Assembly: GCA_024638625.1 (NCBI GenBank)
Contig: JAHEJY010000004.1
Coordinates: forward strand, 1 to 49,637
Origin: Actinomycetes bacterium
Lineage (GTDB): Bacteria > Actinomycetota > Acidimicrobiia > Spongiisociales > SHLN01
Reading direction: 5' to 3'
Length of the DNA stretch: 49,637 nt
Position numbers and translations under genes: made by a program. Below are positions 34,107 through 42,832 of the stretch, piece after piece. The notes under the pieces were generated by a model, which saw only the letters and a program-made list of their open reading frames with translations, was not told the DNA's origin and searched no databases. How positions within the stretch are numbered: the first letter of the stretch is position 1; the number at the start of each line of letters is the position of its first letter.

Positions 34107-35138
34107 CTATCCGAGAGCAGCCTTGACGAGCCCATCGATGAGGTCCGGGTATTTGACTCCCGACGCCTCCCACAGCAGGGGAAACATGCTCCGCTTCGTC
34201 ATGCCCGGCATGGTGTTGACCTCATTGAGCAAGAATCCTCGACCCGCTTCTTCGTAGAAGAAGTCGACCCTGGCCAGGCCGCTCAATTCGAGAGCCTGAA
34301 ACGCCCGACCTGCCAGAGTTTGCGCAGCAGCCATTTCGGACGTCGACAACGGGGCGGGCACATGCAATACGGTTCCCTCGTCATGGTATTTCGAGGCATA
34401 GTCGTACCAACTGCCGGTCGGCGGGACGATTTCACCCGGCACACTCATCCTCGGACCATCGAGAACCGCGACCTCTATCTCGCGGCCGACAATGCCCTCT
34501 TCCACGATCGCCTTCGAGCCGTGTTCGAACGCGAGAGTGAGTGCCGGTTTGACGCCGTCGGGTTCCACGACCTTGGAAATCCCGACCGAAGACCCGAGAG
34601 ACGCAGGCTTCACGAACATCGGAAGGCCCAGCTCCTTCTGGAGGAGGCTCAAGACGTCACCTGGCGCCTCATTCCACTCGGAGGCTCGTACGACAACGCT
34701 TCTGGACACCGGCAGTCCGGCGTCTATGAACACCCTCCTGGCCATGTCCTTGTCCATCCCCACTGCCGACCCCAGAACTCCGGCCCCGACGTAGGGGAGA
34801 CCGGATACCTCGAAGAGCCCCTGGACTGTGCCGTCTTCGCCGAAAGGTCCATGGAGCACGGGGAACACGGCATCTACCTCAATTGTCGAACCCGATTCAG
34901 ACAGCAACCGGCCGCCCGGGGTGAGCATATGGACGGTCTCCCCCACCGCTTCGAGCCGGTCCCGCTCGCCTGCAGGCTGACCAGAATCAGCCAGATGCCA
35001 GTCGCCCACCCGGTCGATCCCCACCGCTATCACCCGGTGGTGATGGGCCTCGAGCGCGGTGACCACTGACGCCGCTGACACACAAGAAACCTCATGTTCA
35101 GCAGATATTCCACCGAAAAGAACTAGGACAGAAGCCAC
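34107..35138 (-). CDS. ddl: D-alanine--D-alanine ligase
   Basis: 343 residues from a GTG. It makes the D-Ala-D-Ala dipeptide of peptidoglycan. ATP-grasp features: VLFGGISAEHEVSCVSA at the N-terminus, HGPFGEDGTVQGLFEVSGLPYVGAGVLGSAVGMDKDMARRVFIDAGLPV, GLPMFVKPASLGSSVGISKV, and FFYEEAGRGFLLNEVNTMPGMTKRSMFP. The cold-shock-like and RAM-domain genes are downstream; the histidine kinase gene is divergent 32 bases away. Confidence 0.95.
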   Translation of the reverse strand: MASVLVLFGGISAEHEVSCVSAASVVTALEAHHHRVIAVGIDRVGDWHLADSGQPAGERDRLEAVGETVHMLTPGGRLLSESGSTIEVDAVFPVLHGPFGEDGTVQGLFEVSGLPYVGAGVLGSAVGMDKDMARRVFIDAGLPVSRSVVVRASEWNEAPGDVLSLLQKELGLPMFVKPASLGSSVGISKVVEPDGVKPALTLAFEHGSKAIVEEGIVGREIEVAVLDGPRMSVPGEIVPPTGSWYDYASKYHDEGTVLHVPAPLSTSEMAAAQTLAGRAFQALELSGLARVDFFYEEAGRGFLLNEVNTMPGMTKRSMFPLLWEASGVKYPDLIDGLVKAALG

Positions 35139-35170
35139 GAGGAGACATTACTCGCGCAGCGAGCCACGTC

Positions 35171-37702
35171 ATGGGTGACGACCTTTACCAGGAACTAAGC
35201 AGCATGCGTCCCGAGCAGAAGCCTCGCAAACGCAAGAATCGCCGCGCCCAGGACGTCGATCCGGGCGCGGAGTCGAAACCACCAGCGGGCAGTGTCGAGC
35301 GACGTTCCCGGCGTCTCACGCTCGCCAGTGATACCGGGGATTATTTGCCGTCACGAAGAGCCAACGGTTCGGACACGCAACACCCCGGCCAGCCGGAAAC
35401 AGTCAACCAGGCAACACCAATGTCAAACCTTTCCCTGGGCTCCAAGGGGATCGTGCCAACCACCCGTAACTCGGGCCGTGACGAGGGCGCACCGGCAACA
35501 CTCAACCGCCCATCCACGAAACAACAGGTTGCTCACCAGCTTCCCGGCAACGTTGGTCAGGCTCCCCGGCTCGAAGCAACCCTGACCAACCTTGCACGAA
35601 CGGAGATTCCCAAGGTGAATTTCACGTTCACGAATCTCGATGAGGAATTCCCTCGCACTGACCAAGCCGACGAGGCAGGCTCCGTGAAGAAAATGAGCCG
35701 CAAGGACAAACGCGAGCTCAAACACCAGGAAAAGAGGGATCGCCAAGAAGAAAAGGACGAAGCCAAAGAGGCCAAACGTCGTGCCAAAGAACAGGCGAAA
35801 ACCGACCGCAAGAACGAGAGGAGGTCGCGTCGCGGCCAGCTCCCCATCGACCACACCGATGCCTCGCCGCTCACGCCCAAAGAACTCAAACGCCGACAGA
35901 AGGAACGGAAGCGTCAGCTCGATCAGCATCAAGTAGTAGCAGCGGGAAAAGTGCGGGCGATCAGGATCGGAATAATCCTCTGGTGGTTGGGACTGGCCGG
36001 AGCTGTCTACTACGGGTTTGTCACCTCCCGTATTGAAGACGCCACGTTCTCGATTCCCCTCCTCGCGGGCGGCGTCATGGCAGCGATTCAGAGCGTTCTG
36101 CCCTGGAAACGCCTTTCAGGGCGCCCCATCGGCCAGATTGCGAATCTCCTCGGCATCCTCGGAGGACTGGGCGTCATCACGACCCTGGCTGGTCACGTCG
36201 AATCAACAGTGATCGTCTTCAGCTTGTATGTCGTATTCCTGGCCTACGGCTCAGTGCTCTTGCCGCTCTGGGGCTATGGCGTGTCCGCCCTGGGAGCCGT
36301 TGGGGTGTATGGAGCAATCACCTGGATCGCAAACCCGACGGTGGGCGCCGACACGATCCTTCCCGTGGCATCGTTGGCTGTTGTCTCGATGGCGATCGCT
36401 CTCACAAATATGGAACTCCTTCGCTATGCGCGCGAGGCAGCGAGACGGTTGGTTCGACTCGAAATCCAACAGGATGGCCTGCAGGATCGACAGAAAGACC
36501 TGGAGGCCCTCTACGAAGTCTCCAGGACGATCGGCGCCGGTGAAGCCATCGAGAAGGTCATCCCGGAACTCATCGAGCGCACTGCCGGATACGTACATGC
36601 CAAAGTGGGGGTAATGCTGCTGTACCGGCCCGTGGAGGACATTCTCGACGCTCTCTCGCCGATATGGGCAGCCGGACAACCCCTCGAAGCCGACGGCTAT
36701 AACCTCCCGCTGTCCTCGAAATCGGGTGCGGTTTGGGCCTTCCGCAACGGGCAGCCGATCGCTATCAACGAGATTCCGGACGGAGTAACCGATCCCCTCA
36801 TACGGGACCTCGGGGTCGAACGGGTGGCTGCGGTACCTCTCCAGATCGAGAATCGTACGATTGGCGTGATGATGGTTGCCGACAAACCCACCGATTTCGA
36901 CGAGGCCGATCTGAAGACTCTGGAGCTGCTGGCCGCACCGGCCGCTCTCGTTCTGCAGAGTGTCGTCCGTCTGGAGGCGTCACAGGAAACCGGCCGCAAG
37001 ATGTCGGAGCTCGCCCAGATGAAGTCTGACTTCGTGTCGGTCGTGAGCCATGAGCTCCGTACCCCTCTCACCTCGGTGATTGGTGCCTTGTCGACGATGT
37101 CTCGACCCGAGCTCGCTCCCAGCAACCCGACTGCGGCCAGCCTCCTCGAGTCCGCCAGGAGCCAGGCTCAACGGCTGAAAGTCTTGATCGAGGACCTTCT
37201 CACGGTGTCAAAGATCGACAACCAGGCACTTCCGCAGCGCTCCGAGCTCGTAGAGGTGCAGTCGTTCCTGAGCGAGATGATCACAACAGGCGACAACTGG
37301 GATGCGGTTACCGTCGACGCCTCGGAGGCACTTGCACCGATACACATCGATCGGGACCACTTGCGGCGCATCATCACGAACCTGGTTGACAACGCTCGCA
37401 AGTACGCCGCGAACTCGACGATCGAGATAGTCGCCATGGAAGCGTCCGGCCGGGTCCGGATCTCGGTCATCGATCACGGCCCCGGAGTTCCTTTCCAGTT
37501 CCGGGAGACGATTTTCGAACGTTTCACCCAGGTGGAGGCGCCCGGAACACGTGGCACCGGCGGTACCGGTCTCGGTTTGAGCATTGTGAGAGAACTAGCG
37601 GAATCCATGAACGGCAAGGCGTGGTACGAGCCGACCGTGGGAGGTGGAGCCACGTTCATCGTGGAGTTTCCCGCCGTCGACGCCGCACTCGAGGTTGCCT
37701 AG
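35171..37702 (+). CDS. Membrane histidine kinase with GAF domain and long disordered N-terminus
   Basis: 843 residues. The first 250 are hydrophilic: a basic, proline-rich stretch (residues 1-140) and a strongly charged Lys/Glu/Arg segment (about 175-240, KEAKRRAKEQAKTDRKNERR). About six membrane helices follow (residues 258-415), then a coil, a GAF-like sensor (about 445-600), a HisKA dimerisation domain with H627 in SVVSHELRTPLTSV, and a HATPase domain with NLVDNARKYA (N box), DHGPGVP (G1), FERFTQ (F box) and GTGGTGLGLSIV (G2). No response regulator gene is adjacent. The long charged N-terminus is not typical of the family and is unexplained. Confidence 0.9.
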   Translation: MGDDLYQELSSMRPEQKPRKRKNRRAQDVDPGAESKPPAGSVERRSRRLTLASDTGDYLPSRRANGSDTQHPGQPETVNQATPMSNLSLGSKGIVPTTRNSGRDEGAPATLNRPSTKQQVAHQLPGNVGQAPRLEATLTNLARTEIPKVNFTFTNLDEEFPRTDQADEAGSVKKMSRKDKRELKHQEKRDRQEEKDEAKEAKRRAKEQAKTDRKNERRSRRGQLPIDHTDASPLTPKELKRRQKERKRQLDQHQVVAAGKVRAIRIGIILWWLGLAGAVYYGFVTSRIEDATFSIPLLAGGVMAAIQSVLPWKRLSGRPIGQIANLLGILGGLGVITTLAGHVESTVIVFSLYVVFLAYGSVLLPLWGYGVSALGAVGVYGAITWIANPTVGADTILPVASLAVVSMAIALTNMELLRYAREAARRLVRLEIQQDGLQDRQKDLEALYEVSRTIGAGEAIEKVIPELIERTAGYVHAKVGVMLLYRPVEDILDALSPIWAAGQPLEADGYNLPLSSKSGAVWAFRNGQPIAINEIPDGVTDPLIRDLGVERVAAVPLQIENRTIGVMMVADKPTDFDEADLKTLELLAAPAALVLQSVVRLEASQETGRKMSELAQMKSDFVSVVSHELRTPLTSVIGALSTMSRPELAPSNPTAASLLESARSQAQRLKVLIEDLLTVSKIDNQALPQRSELVEVQSFLSEMITTGDNWDAVTVDASEALAPIHIDRDHLRRIITNLVDNARKYAANSTIEIVAMEASGRVRISVIDHGPGVPFQFRETIFERFTQVEAPGTRGTGGTGLGLSIVRELAESMNGKAWYEPTVGGGATFIVEFPAVDAALEVA

Positions 37703-37741
37703 GCGATTTCAGACGCTGTCGCAACTCCTAACGTTTCGCAT

Positions 37742-38908
37742 GTGTCGGAACGCCGTGAATTTCCAGCCAGCCTGGGGGCCAGCCTCTTGCTGCTTACCGG
37801 CGCGAGACTCACTGTCAACTCCGCCATCAGGTTCGTGTATCCCTTCCTCGGAGTCATATCGCGGGGACTCGGCATCCCCATCGAGCAGGCCGGGCTCCTC
37901 GTGTCTGCCCGCTGGGCTGCGGGCCTGGCTACCCCTGCGGTCACAGCAACGGTCGGACGCCAGAACGGCCACCGGCGCCAGATCGTGATCGGGCTGGCTC
38001 TGTTTGGAGTCGGAGCGGCCGCCGCAGCCTCATTCGGAACACTCACAGGCGCCATGGTCGGTTTCGCCGCGATGGGCCTCGCCAAACCGAGTTTTGACGT
38101 TGCGGCCCAGGCCTACCTTGCTGATCGAGTTCCGTACGAACAACGGGCCCGTTCGCTCGGAATCTTTGAGATGACATGGGCGGGTAGTTTTCTCGTCGGC
38201 GCGCCTGCAGCTGGTTGGCTCATTGCAAGGGGCGGATGGACCGCCCCGTTCTGGGTTTTTGCGGCGATCTTGATCGTGGCGGTCGTGCCCACGGCACGCA
38301 CCCTCGACAGCAACCCTGCCAAGCGCGAAAAGCAAAAGAAGCTCGACTGGGACAGGTCCGCGATCGCTCTGTTGTTGGTCATGAGCCTTTTCGCCGGAGG
38401 CGCCGAAGTCCTGTTTGTCATCTTCGGTGTCTGGCTCGAGGGTTCCTTCGGCTTGGCCATCGTCGCCCTCGGAGCAACCTCAATATTCGTCGGTCTTGCC
38501 GAGTTGGCCGGCGAGGGTGCGACGGTGGCCGTTACCGATCGACTGGGAAAACGGCGTGCGCTCGTACTCGGTTTGGCCGTCTCGGCCATGGGATACGCGC
38601 TTCTCATCCCGGGCGAAGACAGCTTCGTAATGGGACTCGGAGCACTGGGTCTGGGGCTGGCAGGATTCGAGTTCGCCATCCTGTCGTCGGTCCCGCTCCA
38701 AACCGAGTTGAAACCGGGAGCTCGAGCGCAGTTGCTCTCCTGGGCCGTGGTTTCCATGGGGATCGCAAGGGCGATCGGGGCTGGAATCGGGCCGATGCTA
38801 TATAGCGCGTTCGGCCTCTCCGGAAACGCGATCCTGGCGGCCACGCTCAACGCTGCCGCAATCGCAGTCTTGATCCGGTGGGTGCCCGAGCCCACCGCCA
38901 GCGATTGA
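37742..38908 (+). CDS. MFS transporter
   Basis: 388 residues from a GTG 39 bases after the kinase. About 12 hydrophobic segments, in two halves joined by the cytoplasmic loop SNPAKREKQKKLDWD. Typical MFS helix features are seen (GLLVSARWAAGLATPAVTATVGR, RSLGIFEMTWAGSFLVGAPAAGWLIARGGW, DRLGKRRALVLGL in the second half's loop). Substrate unknown. It is probably co-transcribed with the kinase and converges on fabI, one base between the ends. Confidence 0.85.
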   Translation: MSERREFPASLGASLLLLTGARLTVNSAIRFVYPFLGVISRGLGIPIEQAGLLVSARWAAGLATPAVTATVGRQNGHRRQIVIGLALFGVGAAAAASFGTLTGAMVGFAAMGLAKPSFDVAAQAYLADRVPYEQRARSLGIFEMTWAGSFLVGAPAAGWLIARGGWTAPFWVFAAILIVAVVPTARTLDSNPAKREKQKKLDWDRSAIALLLVMSLFAGGAEVLFVIFGVWLEGSFGLAIVALGATSIFVGLAELAGEGATVAVTDRLGKRRALVLGLAVSAMGYALLIPGEDSFVMGLGALGLGLAGFEFAILSSVPLQTELKPGARAQLLSWAVVSMGIARAIGAGIGPMLYSAFGLSGNAILAATLNAAAIAVLIRWVPEPTASD

Positions 38909-38909
38909 G

Positions 38910-39695
38910 CTACTCGTCGACGCCGGCCGCTATCGCGTGGAACCCTCCGTCGACATGGATGACTTCTCCGGTTGTGGCCTGCGCCCAGTCTGAAAGCAAC
39001 ACACACACCATGCGGGCCACCGGCTCGGGATCGGACACGTCCCAGAACAGCGGTGATCGCTGGCTCCAAACCCGGGAAAACTGGTCAAAGCCCGGAATGG
39101 ACTTGGCAGCCACCGTACCGAGCGGGCCGGCTGACACGGCGTTCACCCTGATAGCTTCTCGACCGAGATCCCTGGCAAGATAACGAACGACCGAGACGAG
39201 CGCGGCTTTCGCCACGCCCATCCAGTCATAGGCCGGCCAGGCCTGACGGTTGTCGAAATCGAGCGTTACCAGGGAACCGCCGCCTCCAGCTTTCAGAAGT
39301 GGGAGCAGGCCGACTGCCAGCGTCTTCAGAGAGTACGCGGAGGTCATGAACGCGGTCTGGGCGCTTTCCGGGGGCGTGGCGAGAAAATTGCCTCCCAGCG
39401 CATCCTCAGGGGCGTACGCGATGGCGTGAAGTGCTCCGTCAACGGCTCCCCACCGGGTCGTGAGGTTGTCGGCAAGCGCGGAAACATGATCAGGATCATT
39501 GATATCCAGCTCGAGCACATCCGGTGGCACCGGCAAGCGATTGGCTACGCGCTCGGTGAGTTTCATGCCTCGACCGAAGCTCGTCAAAACGATCTCGGCG
39601 CCCTCCTCCTGGGCGATGCGAGCTACATGAAAAGCGATTGAACCGTCGGTGAGAACGCCAGTGATGACGAGGCGTTTTTCGTCAAGTAGTCCCAT
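38910..39695 (-). CDS. fabI: Enoyl-[acyl-carrier-protein] reductase, InhA type
   Basis: 261 residues of short-chain dehydrogenase fold. It reduces trans-2-enoyl-ACP with NADH in fatty-acid elongation. The nucleotide loop ITGVLTDGSIAFHVA and the active-site Y-D-W-M-G-V-A-K spacing (tyrosine, methionine at +3, lysine at +7) are as in InhA, and AYAPEDALGGNFLATP and SAGPLGTVAAKSIPGF are conserved. This is the target class of isoniazid-type inhibitors. The gene is leftward, convergent with the MFS gene. Confidence 0.94.
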   Translation of the reverse strand: MGLLDEKRLVITGVLTDGSIAFHVARIAQEEGAEIVLTSFGRGMKLTERVANRLPVPPDVLELDINDPDHVSALADNLTTRWGAVDGALHAIAYAPEDALGGNFLATPPESAQTAFMTSAYSLKTLAVGLLPLLKAGGGGSLVTLDFDNRQAWPAYDWMGVAKAALVSVVRYLARDLGREAIRVNAVSAGPLGTVAAKSIPGFDQFSRVWSQRSPLFWDVSDPEPVARMVCVLLSDWAQATTGEVIHVDGGFHAIAAGVDE

Positions 39696-39720
39696 AGGGC
39701 AACTCTAAACCGGGCGACGA

Positions 39721-40077
39721 TCAGAAACTGCGACCGAAGGTCATGATGCCGCGGATTCCCAAACCCATCGTGAAGAGGAGCAACAAGCCCCAGCGCAAAC
39801 CGGGCCGTTTGTCGAGCTGGTCGCGATACACGTACGCGAACGTCAGTGTGAAGAGAATGATGAAACCGTAGAACATGTGCTGGGAACCAGGACGCTGACC
39901 AGTGTTATAGAGGTAAACACCCGCAAGGACCTGGACAACCAGTGCACCCAGGGTTGTCATCATCGCCGGTTTGAAGGCTCTGGGCATCGGCCGATTCCTC
40001 AGCCCGAGCGCCCAGAGTCCTGTGAGGCCCACCGCCGCCGTCACCACATACCCAAAACCGGTGTGAAACGCTCCCAT
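39721..40077 (-). CDS. Four-span membrane protein, unknown function
   Basis: 118 residues with four hydrophobic helices (GFGYVVTAAVGLTGLWALGL, MMTTLGALVVQVLAGVYLY, MFYGFIILFTLTFAYVY and WGLLLLFTMGLGIRGIMTF). The HMFYGFIILF and QVLAGVYLY segments give it a cytochrome-b561- or DUF2231-like look, but I would not assign a family. It is upstream of fabI on the same strand. Confidence 0.65.
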   Translation of the reverse strand: MGAFHTGFGYVVTAAVGLTGLWALGLRNRPMPRAFKPAMMTTLGALVVQVLAGVYLYNTGQRPGSQHMFYGFIILFTLTFAYVYRDQLDKRPGLRWGLLLLFTMGLGIRGIMTFGRSF

Positions 40078-40120
40078 GCGATCAGGTTACGGCCCGGATC
40101 GCGGGTAACGTGAACCGGTC

Positions 40121-40402
40121 ATGGGCCGAACTGAACGAATCATCGGCGACATCGAACGCAAGTTGCTCGACCTCGCGGACGAACGATCGCTCTTGCTCGA
40201 AGAGCTATCTGATCATCGCGATCTAGCCGACGATGCCGCCCGTGATGCCGCAGTCTTCGACAGTCCCATCGATCGGGAAGCCGCCACGATGACTTCCGGC
40301 GACGTCTCGAGGATCGAGCGTCTCCTGTCGAAGAATGAGAAGGTCCGCATGAAACTGCTCAATCGTCTCGAACGGCTCGAACGTCTCGACGGTCTCGATT
40401 GA
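40121..40402 (+). CDS. Small coiled-coil protein, unknown function
   Basis: 93 residues, almost wholly charged helix: ERIIGDIERKLLDLADERSLLLEELSDHRDLADDAARDAAVFDSPIDREAA, then SGDVSRIERLLSKNEKVRMKLLNRLERLERLDGLD. No known domain. The divergent membrane protein gene starts 43 bases away. Codon usage matches the neighbours, which favours a real gene. Confidence 0.6.
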   Translation: MGRTERIIGDIERKLLDLADERSLLLEELSDHRDLADDAARDAAVFDSPIDREAATMTSGDVSRIERLLSKNEKVRMKLLNRLERLERLDGLD

Positions 40403-40482
40403 TCGACCACCGGGGATGTCATCGCCCGGGCCATTCCGAGGCTCCGTATTCAATCGCCCCCGCGGATCAATCGCCGCCGAAT

Positions 40483-41097
40483 TCAATCGATCGTGTCGAG
40501 GATCCGGGCCTTTTGCTGTTTGAATTCTTCGTCGGTCAGGGCTCCTTGCCGATGGAGCTCGGCAAGTTGCGCCAGGCTCGCCACATCTTTGTCGATCCGG
40601 CTTGAAACACCTGACAGGACTTTGGTTCTGTCCTCGCGCACGCGGTATAACTCACTATGGAACTTCTGGGGGTGCGGGATGTTCGACAGCCTGCTTTGAC
40701 CAAGCTCTCCGGCGGACTCGATGACGACATCGCCGAAGCCCATCAGCCTTTCGAACAAGGACTGAGAGAACCCGACATCGTTCACGACCTCGAGAGGTAT
40801 CTCCATGCCCGTACGCGCCAGGATCCCCTTCCGAACTATGAGCCGCTCGCTCGTAAGAACGTACAGCGTGTAGTACCAGCGTGTCACCGGCAAAGCGGCG
40901 AGACCAATCCAGCCTGCGACCAACGCCACGAGCGAAGCCCACCTCGGCCACCCATCAGGTAGCAAGTTCCATACGAGAACCGAAGCAACGATTACGAGGA
41001 TCGTCCAGATAATGGGAATGATGAGAGTCTTCCAGTGAGGCCGGAATGCTCGCTGGATGGTTTCGTCTTCGGTGAGAAAATCGGATGGATACGGCAT
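40483..41097 (-). CDS. Bacterial PH-domain membrane protein with C-terminal SHOCT motif
   Basis: 204 residues. Two membrane helices (IPIIWTILVIVASVLVWNLLP and WASLVALVAGWIGLAALPV) are followed by a bPH2/YdbS-like domain (YTLYVLTSERLIVRKGILARTGMEIPLEVVNDVGFSQSLFERLMGFGDVVIES). The tail LAQLAELHRQGALTDEEFKQQKARIL is a SHOCT motif, an oligomerisation or docking element. Function is unknown. Confidence 0.85.
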   Translation of the reverse strand: MPYPSDFLTEDETIQRAFRPHWKTLIIPIIWTILVIVASVLVWNLLPDGWPRWASLVALVAGWIGLAALPVTRWYYTLYVLTSERLIVRKGILARTGMEIPLEVVNDVGFSQSLFERLMGFGDVVIESAGELGQSRLSNIPHPQKFHSELYRVREDRTKVLSGVSSRIDKDVASLAQLAELHRQGALTDEEFKQQKARILDTID

Positions 41098-41119
41098 GAC
41101 AAAAGGCTAGCGCCCACGG

Positions 41120-42016
41120 TCAATCGGCGGCCGCAGAATTGCGGGACACCACCTGCGAGGTGGGATCCGCCGGAGTTGTCCCGGTATCGTCGGCAAAGGC
41201 GGGACAAATGTCCTGGAACGAGCACCAGTCGCACAAACGGCCCGGTCTCGGGCGGAAGTCGTCGCTCCGCAGCGCCTTGGCGATCGCATCCCAGAGCGCT
41301 CGCACCTGCTTGTCCATCGCATCGAGCTGTTTGTCGTGGATATTGAGTCGATACATCGTCGGGCCGTTGAGATATAACAAACGGACTTCCTTGGGTGTAC
41401 GCCCAAGGCGTTTTCGGATCAGCAGCGCATAGATCTTGAGCGCAAAGAAGGCCGGGAGTGCATACCGCTCCGGCGGAGCCTTGCCAGTCTTGTAGTCCGT
41501 GATGATCAGATCCCCATTCGCATCTTCGTCGATGCGATCCAGAATTCCGCGCACCGCTACTCCCTCGAGTTCCTCGAGCATGTCGTACTCACAGAACATG
41601 GGGTCGATCGATCGTGGATCTTCAAGCGAGAAATAGTTCGCGAGTAGCTCCATACTCTCCAATCCCCACGCTCGCTCATCGTCGAGCGATGCGAACAGGT
41701 CGGGATACTCCTCCATACGAAGCTCTGACCAGGCCTGCCGGAACAGTTCATACAACTGCTCCGGAGATCGATCCGGCGACGGTAGCTGGAAAAGGTTCTC
41801 CAGCGCCAGGTGGGCGGCAGTGCCGCGGGCCTGATACACGGTCGAGGGCTCCGGCAGACGCTCGATGAAGCGGTATTTGAAGAGCTGGGGACATTGCTTG
41901 TAGTCACTCAAGCGGCTGGGAGACACCCGTGGCTCGATGGGCGGCCCACCGGGCGAACCAGAGGGGGTCGGATGAGCGGTGACCGAAGAGGGGGATGGAG
42001 TGGTGAGGGCTGTCAT
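41120..42016 (-). CDS. Stand-alone RecB-type (PD-(D/E)XK) nuclease with Fe-S cysteines
   Basis: 298 residues of the AddB/Cas4-like nuclease type. After a proline-rich start, the core begins SPSRLSDYKQCPQLFKYRF with C42. The nuclease motifs are GTAAHLALENLF, GILDRIDEDANGDLIITDYKTGK (the D...DxK pair), and the C-terminal CDWCSFQDIC (C262, C265, C271). The four cysteines are those of a 4Fe-4S cluster in this family. No helicase is encoded with it; the AdnA/AdnB-like genes lie 4 kb away on the other strand. The leader upstream is a tandem repeat. Confidence 0.88.
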   Translation of the reverse strand: MTALTTPSPSSVTAHPTPSGSPGGPPIEPRVSPSRLSDYKQCPQLFKYRFIERLPEPSTVYQARGTAAHLALENLFQLPSPDRSPEQLYELFRQAWSELRMEEYPDLFASLDDERAWGLESMELLANYFSLEDPRSIDPMFCEYDMLEELEGVAVRGILDRIDEDANGDLIITDYKTGKAPPERYALPAFFALKIYALLIRKRLGRTPKEVRLLYLNGPTMYRLNIHDKQLDAMDKQVRALWDAIAKALRSDDFRPRPGRLCDWCSFQDICPAFADDTGTTPADPTSQVVSRNSAAAD

Positions 42017-42054
42017 CGGATGCGCCCAAACAGCACGACAGGCTCCTGCCCTTG

Positions 42055-42199
42055 CTTACGTTTCATGGTTCTTACGTTTCATGTTGTTTCTCGGCTGGTT
42101 CGTTCACGACTGGTTCGTTCACGACTGGTTCGTTCACGACTGGTTCGTTCACGACTGGTTCGTTCATGACTGGTTCGTTCATGACTGGTTCGTTCACGG
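42055..42199 (-). repeat. Tandem repeats (16 bp x2, 15 bp x7) in the leader of the RecB-type nuclease gene
   Basis: Two copies of CTTACGTTTCATGGTT-like 16-mers occupy 42055-42086. Seven copies of CTGGTTCGTTCACGA occupy 42095-42199 with single changes (CATGA twice, CACGG last). A 15-base unit gives the peptide repeat RLVRS on one frame, but there is no supporting start or gene context. A -10-like TATAGA on the - strand at 42216-42221 would put the whole array in the 5' leader of the nuclease mRNA. Confidence 0.88.
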
Positions 42200-42215
42200 C
42201 TGTTGCCTAGGTTCA

Positions 42216-42221
42216 TCTATA
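42216..42221 (-). promoter_or_regulatory. Putative -10 of the RecB-type nuclease gene
   Basis: TATAGA on the - strand is a good -10 hexamer about 200 bases before the start codon at 42016. No clear -35 is seen at 16-18 bases. The call is tentative. Between it and the RNA promoter at 42487 (42222-42486) I see only a short hairpin, TTCCCA-TCTGG-TGGGAA, near 42319-42335. Confidence 0.35.
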
Positions 42222-42486
42222 CGCACTTTACGCCATCAGAGTGACACGTTTGTAATTCTCCCGCAAGAGGCCGTCGGCGCACGCCCGGTACGCTGCCAAA
42301 ACCACCCGTCGTCTCGTTCCCATCTGGTGGGAACATGATGGAAGCGATATGACGCCACATGTGCGAAAAGTGGCTCTAGATTGCCGAAAATCAGACCCGC
42401 GGGCGTGAGAAATGGGATCAAGAACTCGAAACCAGATGAGGCGCGAAAACTATGTCTTGTTCGCGAAATCTGTCGAGCGATCTAGC

Positions 42487-42516
42487 TTGACTCCCCTGGG
42501 CCGACCCTCGTATGTT
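42487..42516 (+). promoter_or_regulatory. Sigma-70-type promoter of a structured RNA
   Basis: TTGACT (42487-42492), an 18-base spacer, and TATGTT (42511-42516). The expected start, about 7 bases on, is at the first base of the GCACTCG hairpin (42523). Both boxes are close to consensus. Confidence 0.6.
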
Positions 42517-42522
42517 CGCAAA

Positions 42523-42832
42523 GCACTCGCATGTGGACCCCACATCGAGTGCCCCGTCGGAGGTGATGGGGCACCGACCCTGGTCGGTCCGCCAATGCCG
42601 CAGACGGAGTGGGCTTCGAACCGGAGGAATCCGGATGAACCTCCCGCCAAGGTTCATGAGAAGCCGGGCGGCGTCGCCATAGCGGCCGGGCAGGTCTCAG
42701 GACCCCGGGCTGATCTGACGACAAGCGCCAACATGAGCGCCGCAAGGCGCCGGCCCGGATGCATCCTCCGAGGGGGTGTCCGGGGGCAAAACCCCGAGAG
42801 GGCGTTCTTCGGAGCGGTCACTCGGGGTTTTT
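42523..42832 (+). ncRNA. Putative 310-nt structured RNA upstream of the ferredoxin-NADP reductase-like gene
   Basis: Between a good promoter and a terminator, the sequence folds into many local hairpins. GCACTCG-C-ATGTGG pairs with CCACAT-CGAGTGC (42523-42552). ACCGACC-CT-GGTCGGT is at 42573-42588. GGCTTC (42612-42617) pairs with GAAGCC (42660-42665) to close a three-way junction holding CCGGA-GGAA-TCCGG (42621-42634, GNRA loop) and an 8-bp ATGAACCT/AGGTTCAT stem (42635-42657). GCGCC-GCAA-GGCGC (42737-42750) is another GNRA hairpin. No frame in this region is protein-like. I could not match it to RNase P RNA, tmRNA, SRP RNA or a known riboswitch. It could be an independent small RNA or a leader that controls the gene starting at 42929. 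Confidence 0.6.
42788..42832 (+). terminator. Rho-independent terminator of the + strand RNA
   Basis: AAACCCCGAG pairs with CTCGGGGTTTTT around an inner GCG-TTCTTCGGA-GCG arm, and ends in five U. It is the same design as the terminator of the - strand RNA at 45229-45281. Confidence 0.8.

Noticed and set aside
42590-42640. A T-arm-like sequence (GGTTCGAAGCC on the - strand), considered as a tRNA
   Set aside because: No acceptor stem, D arm or anticodon arm can be built around it.
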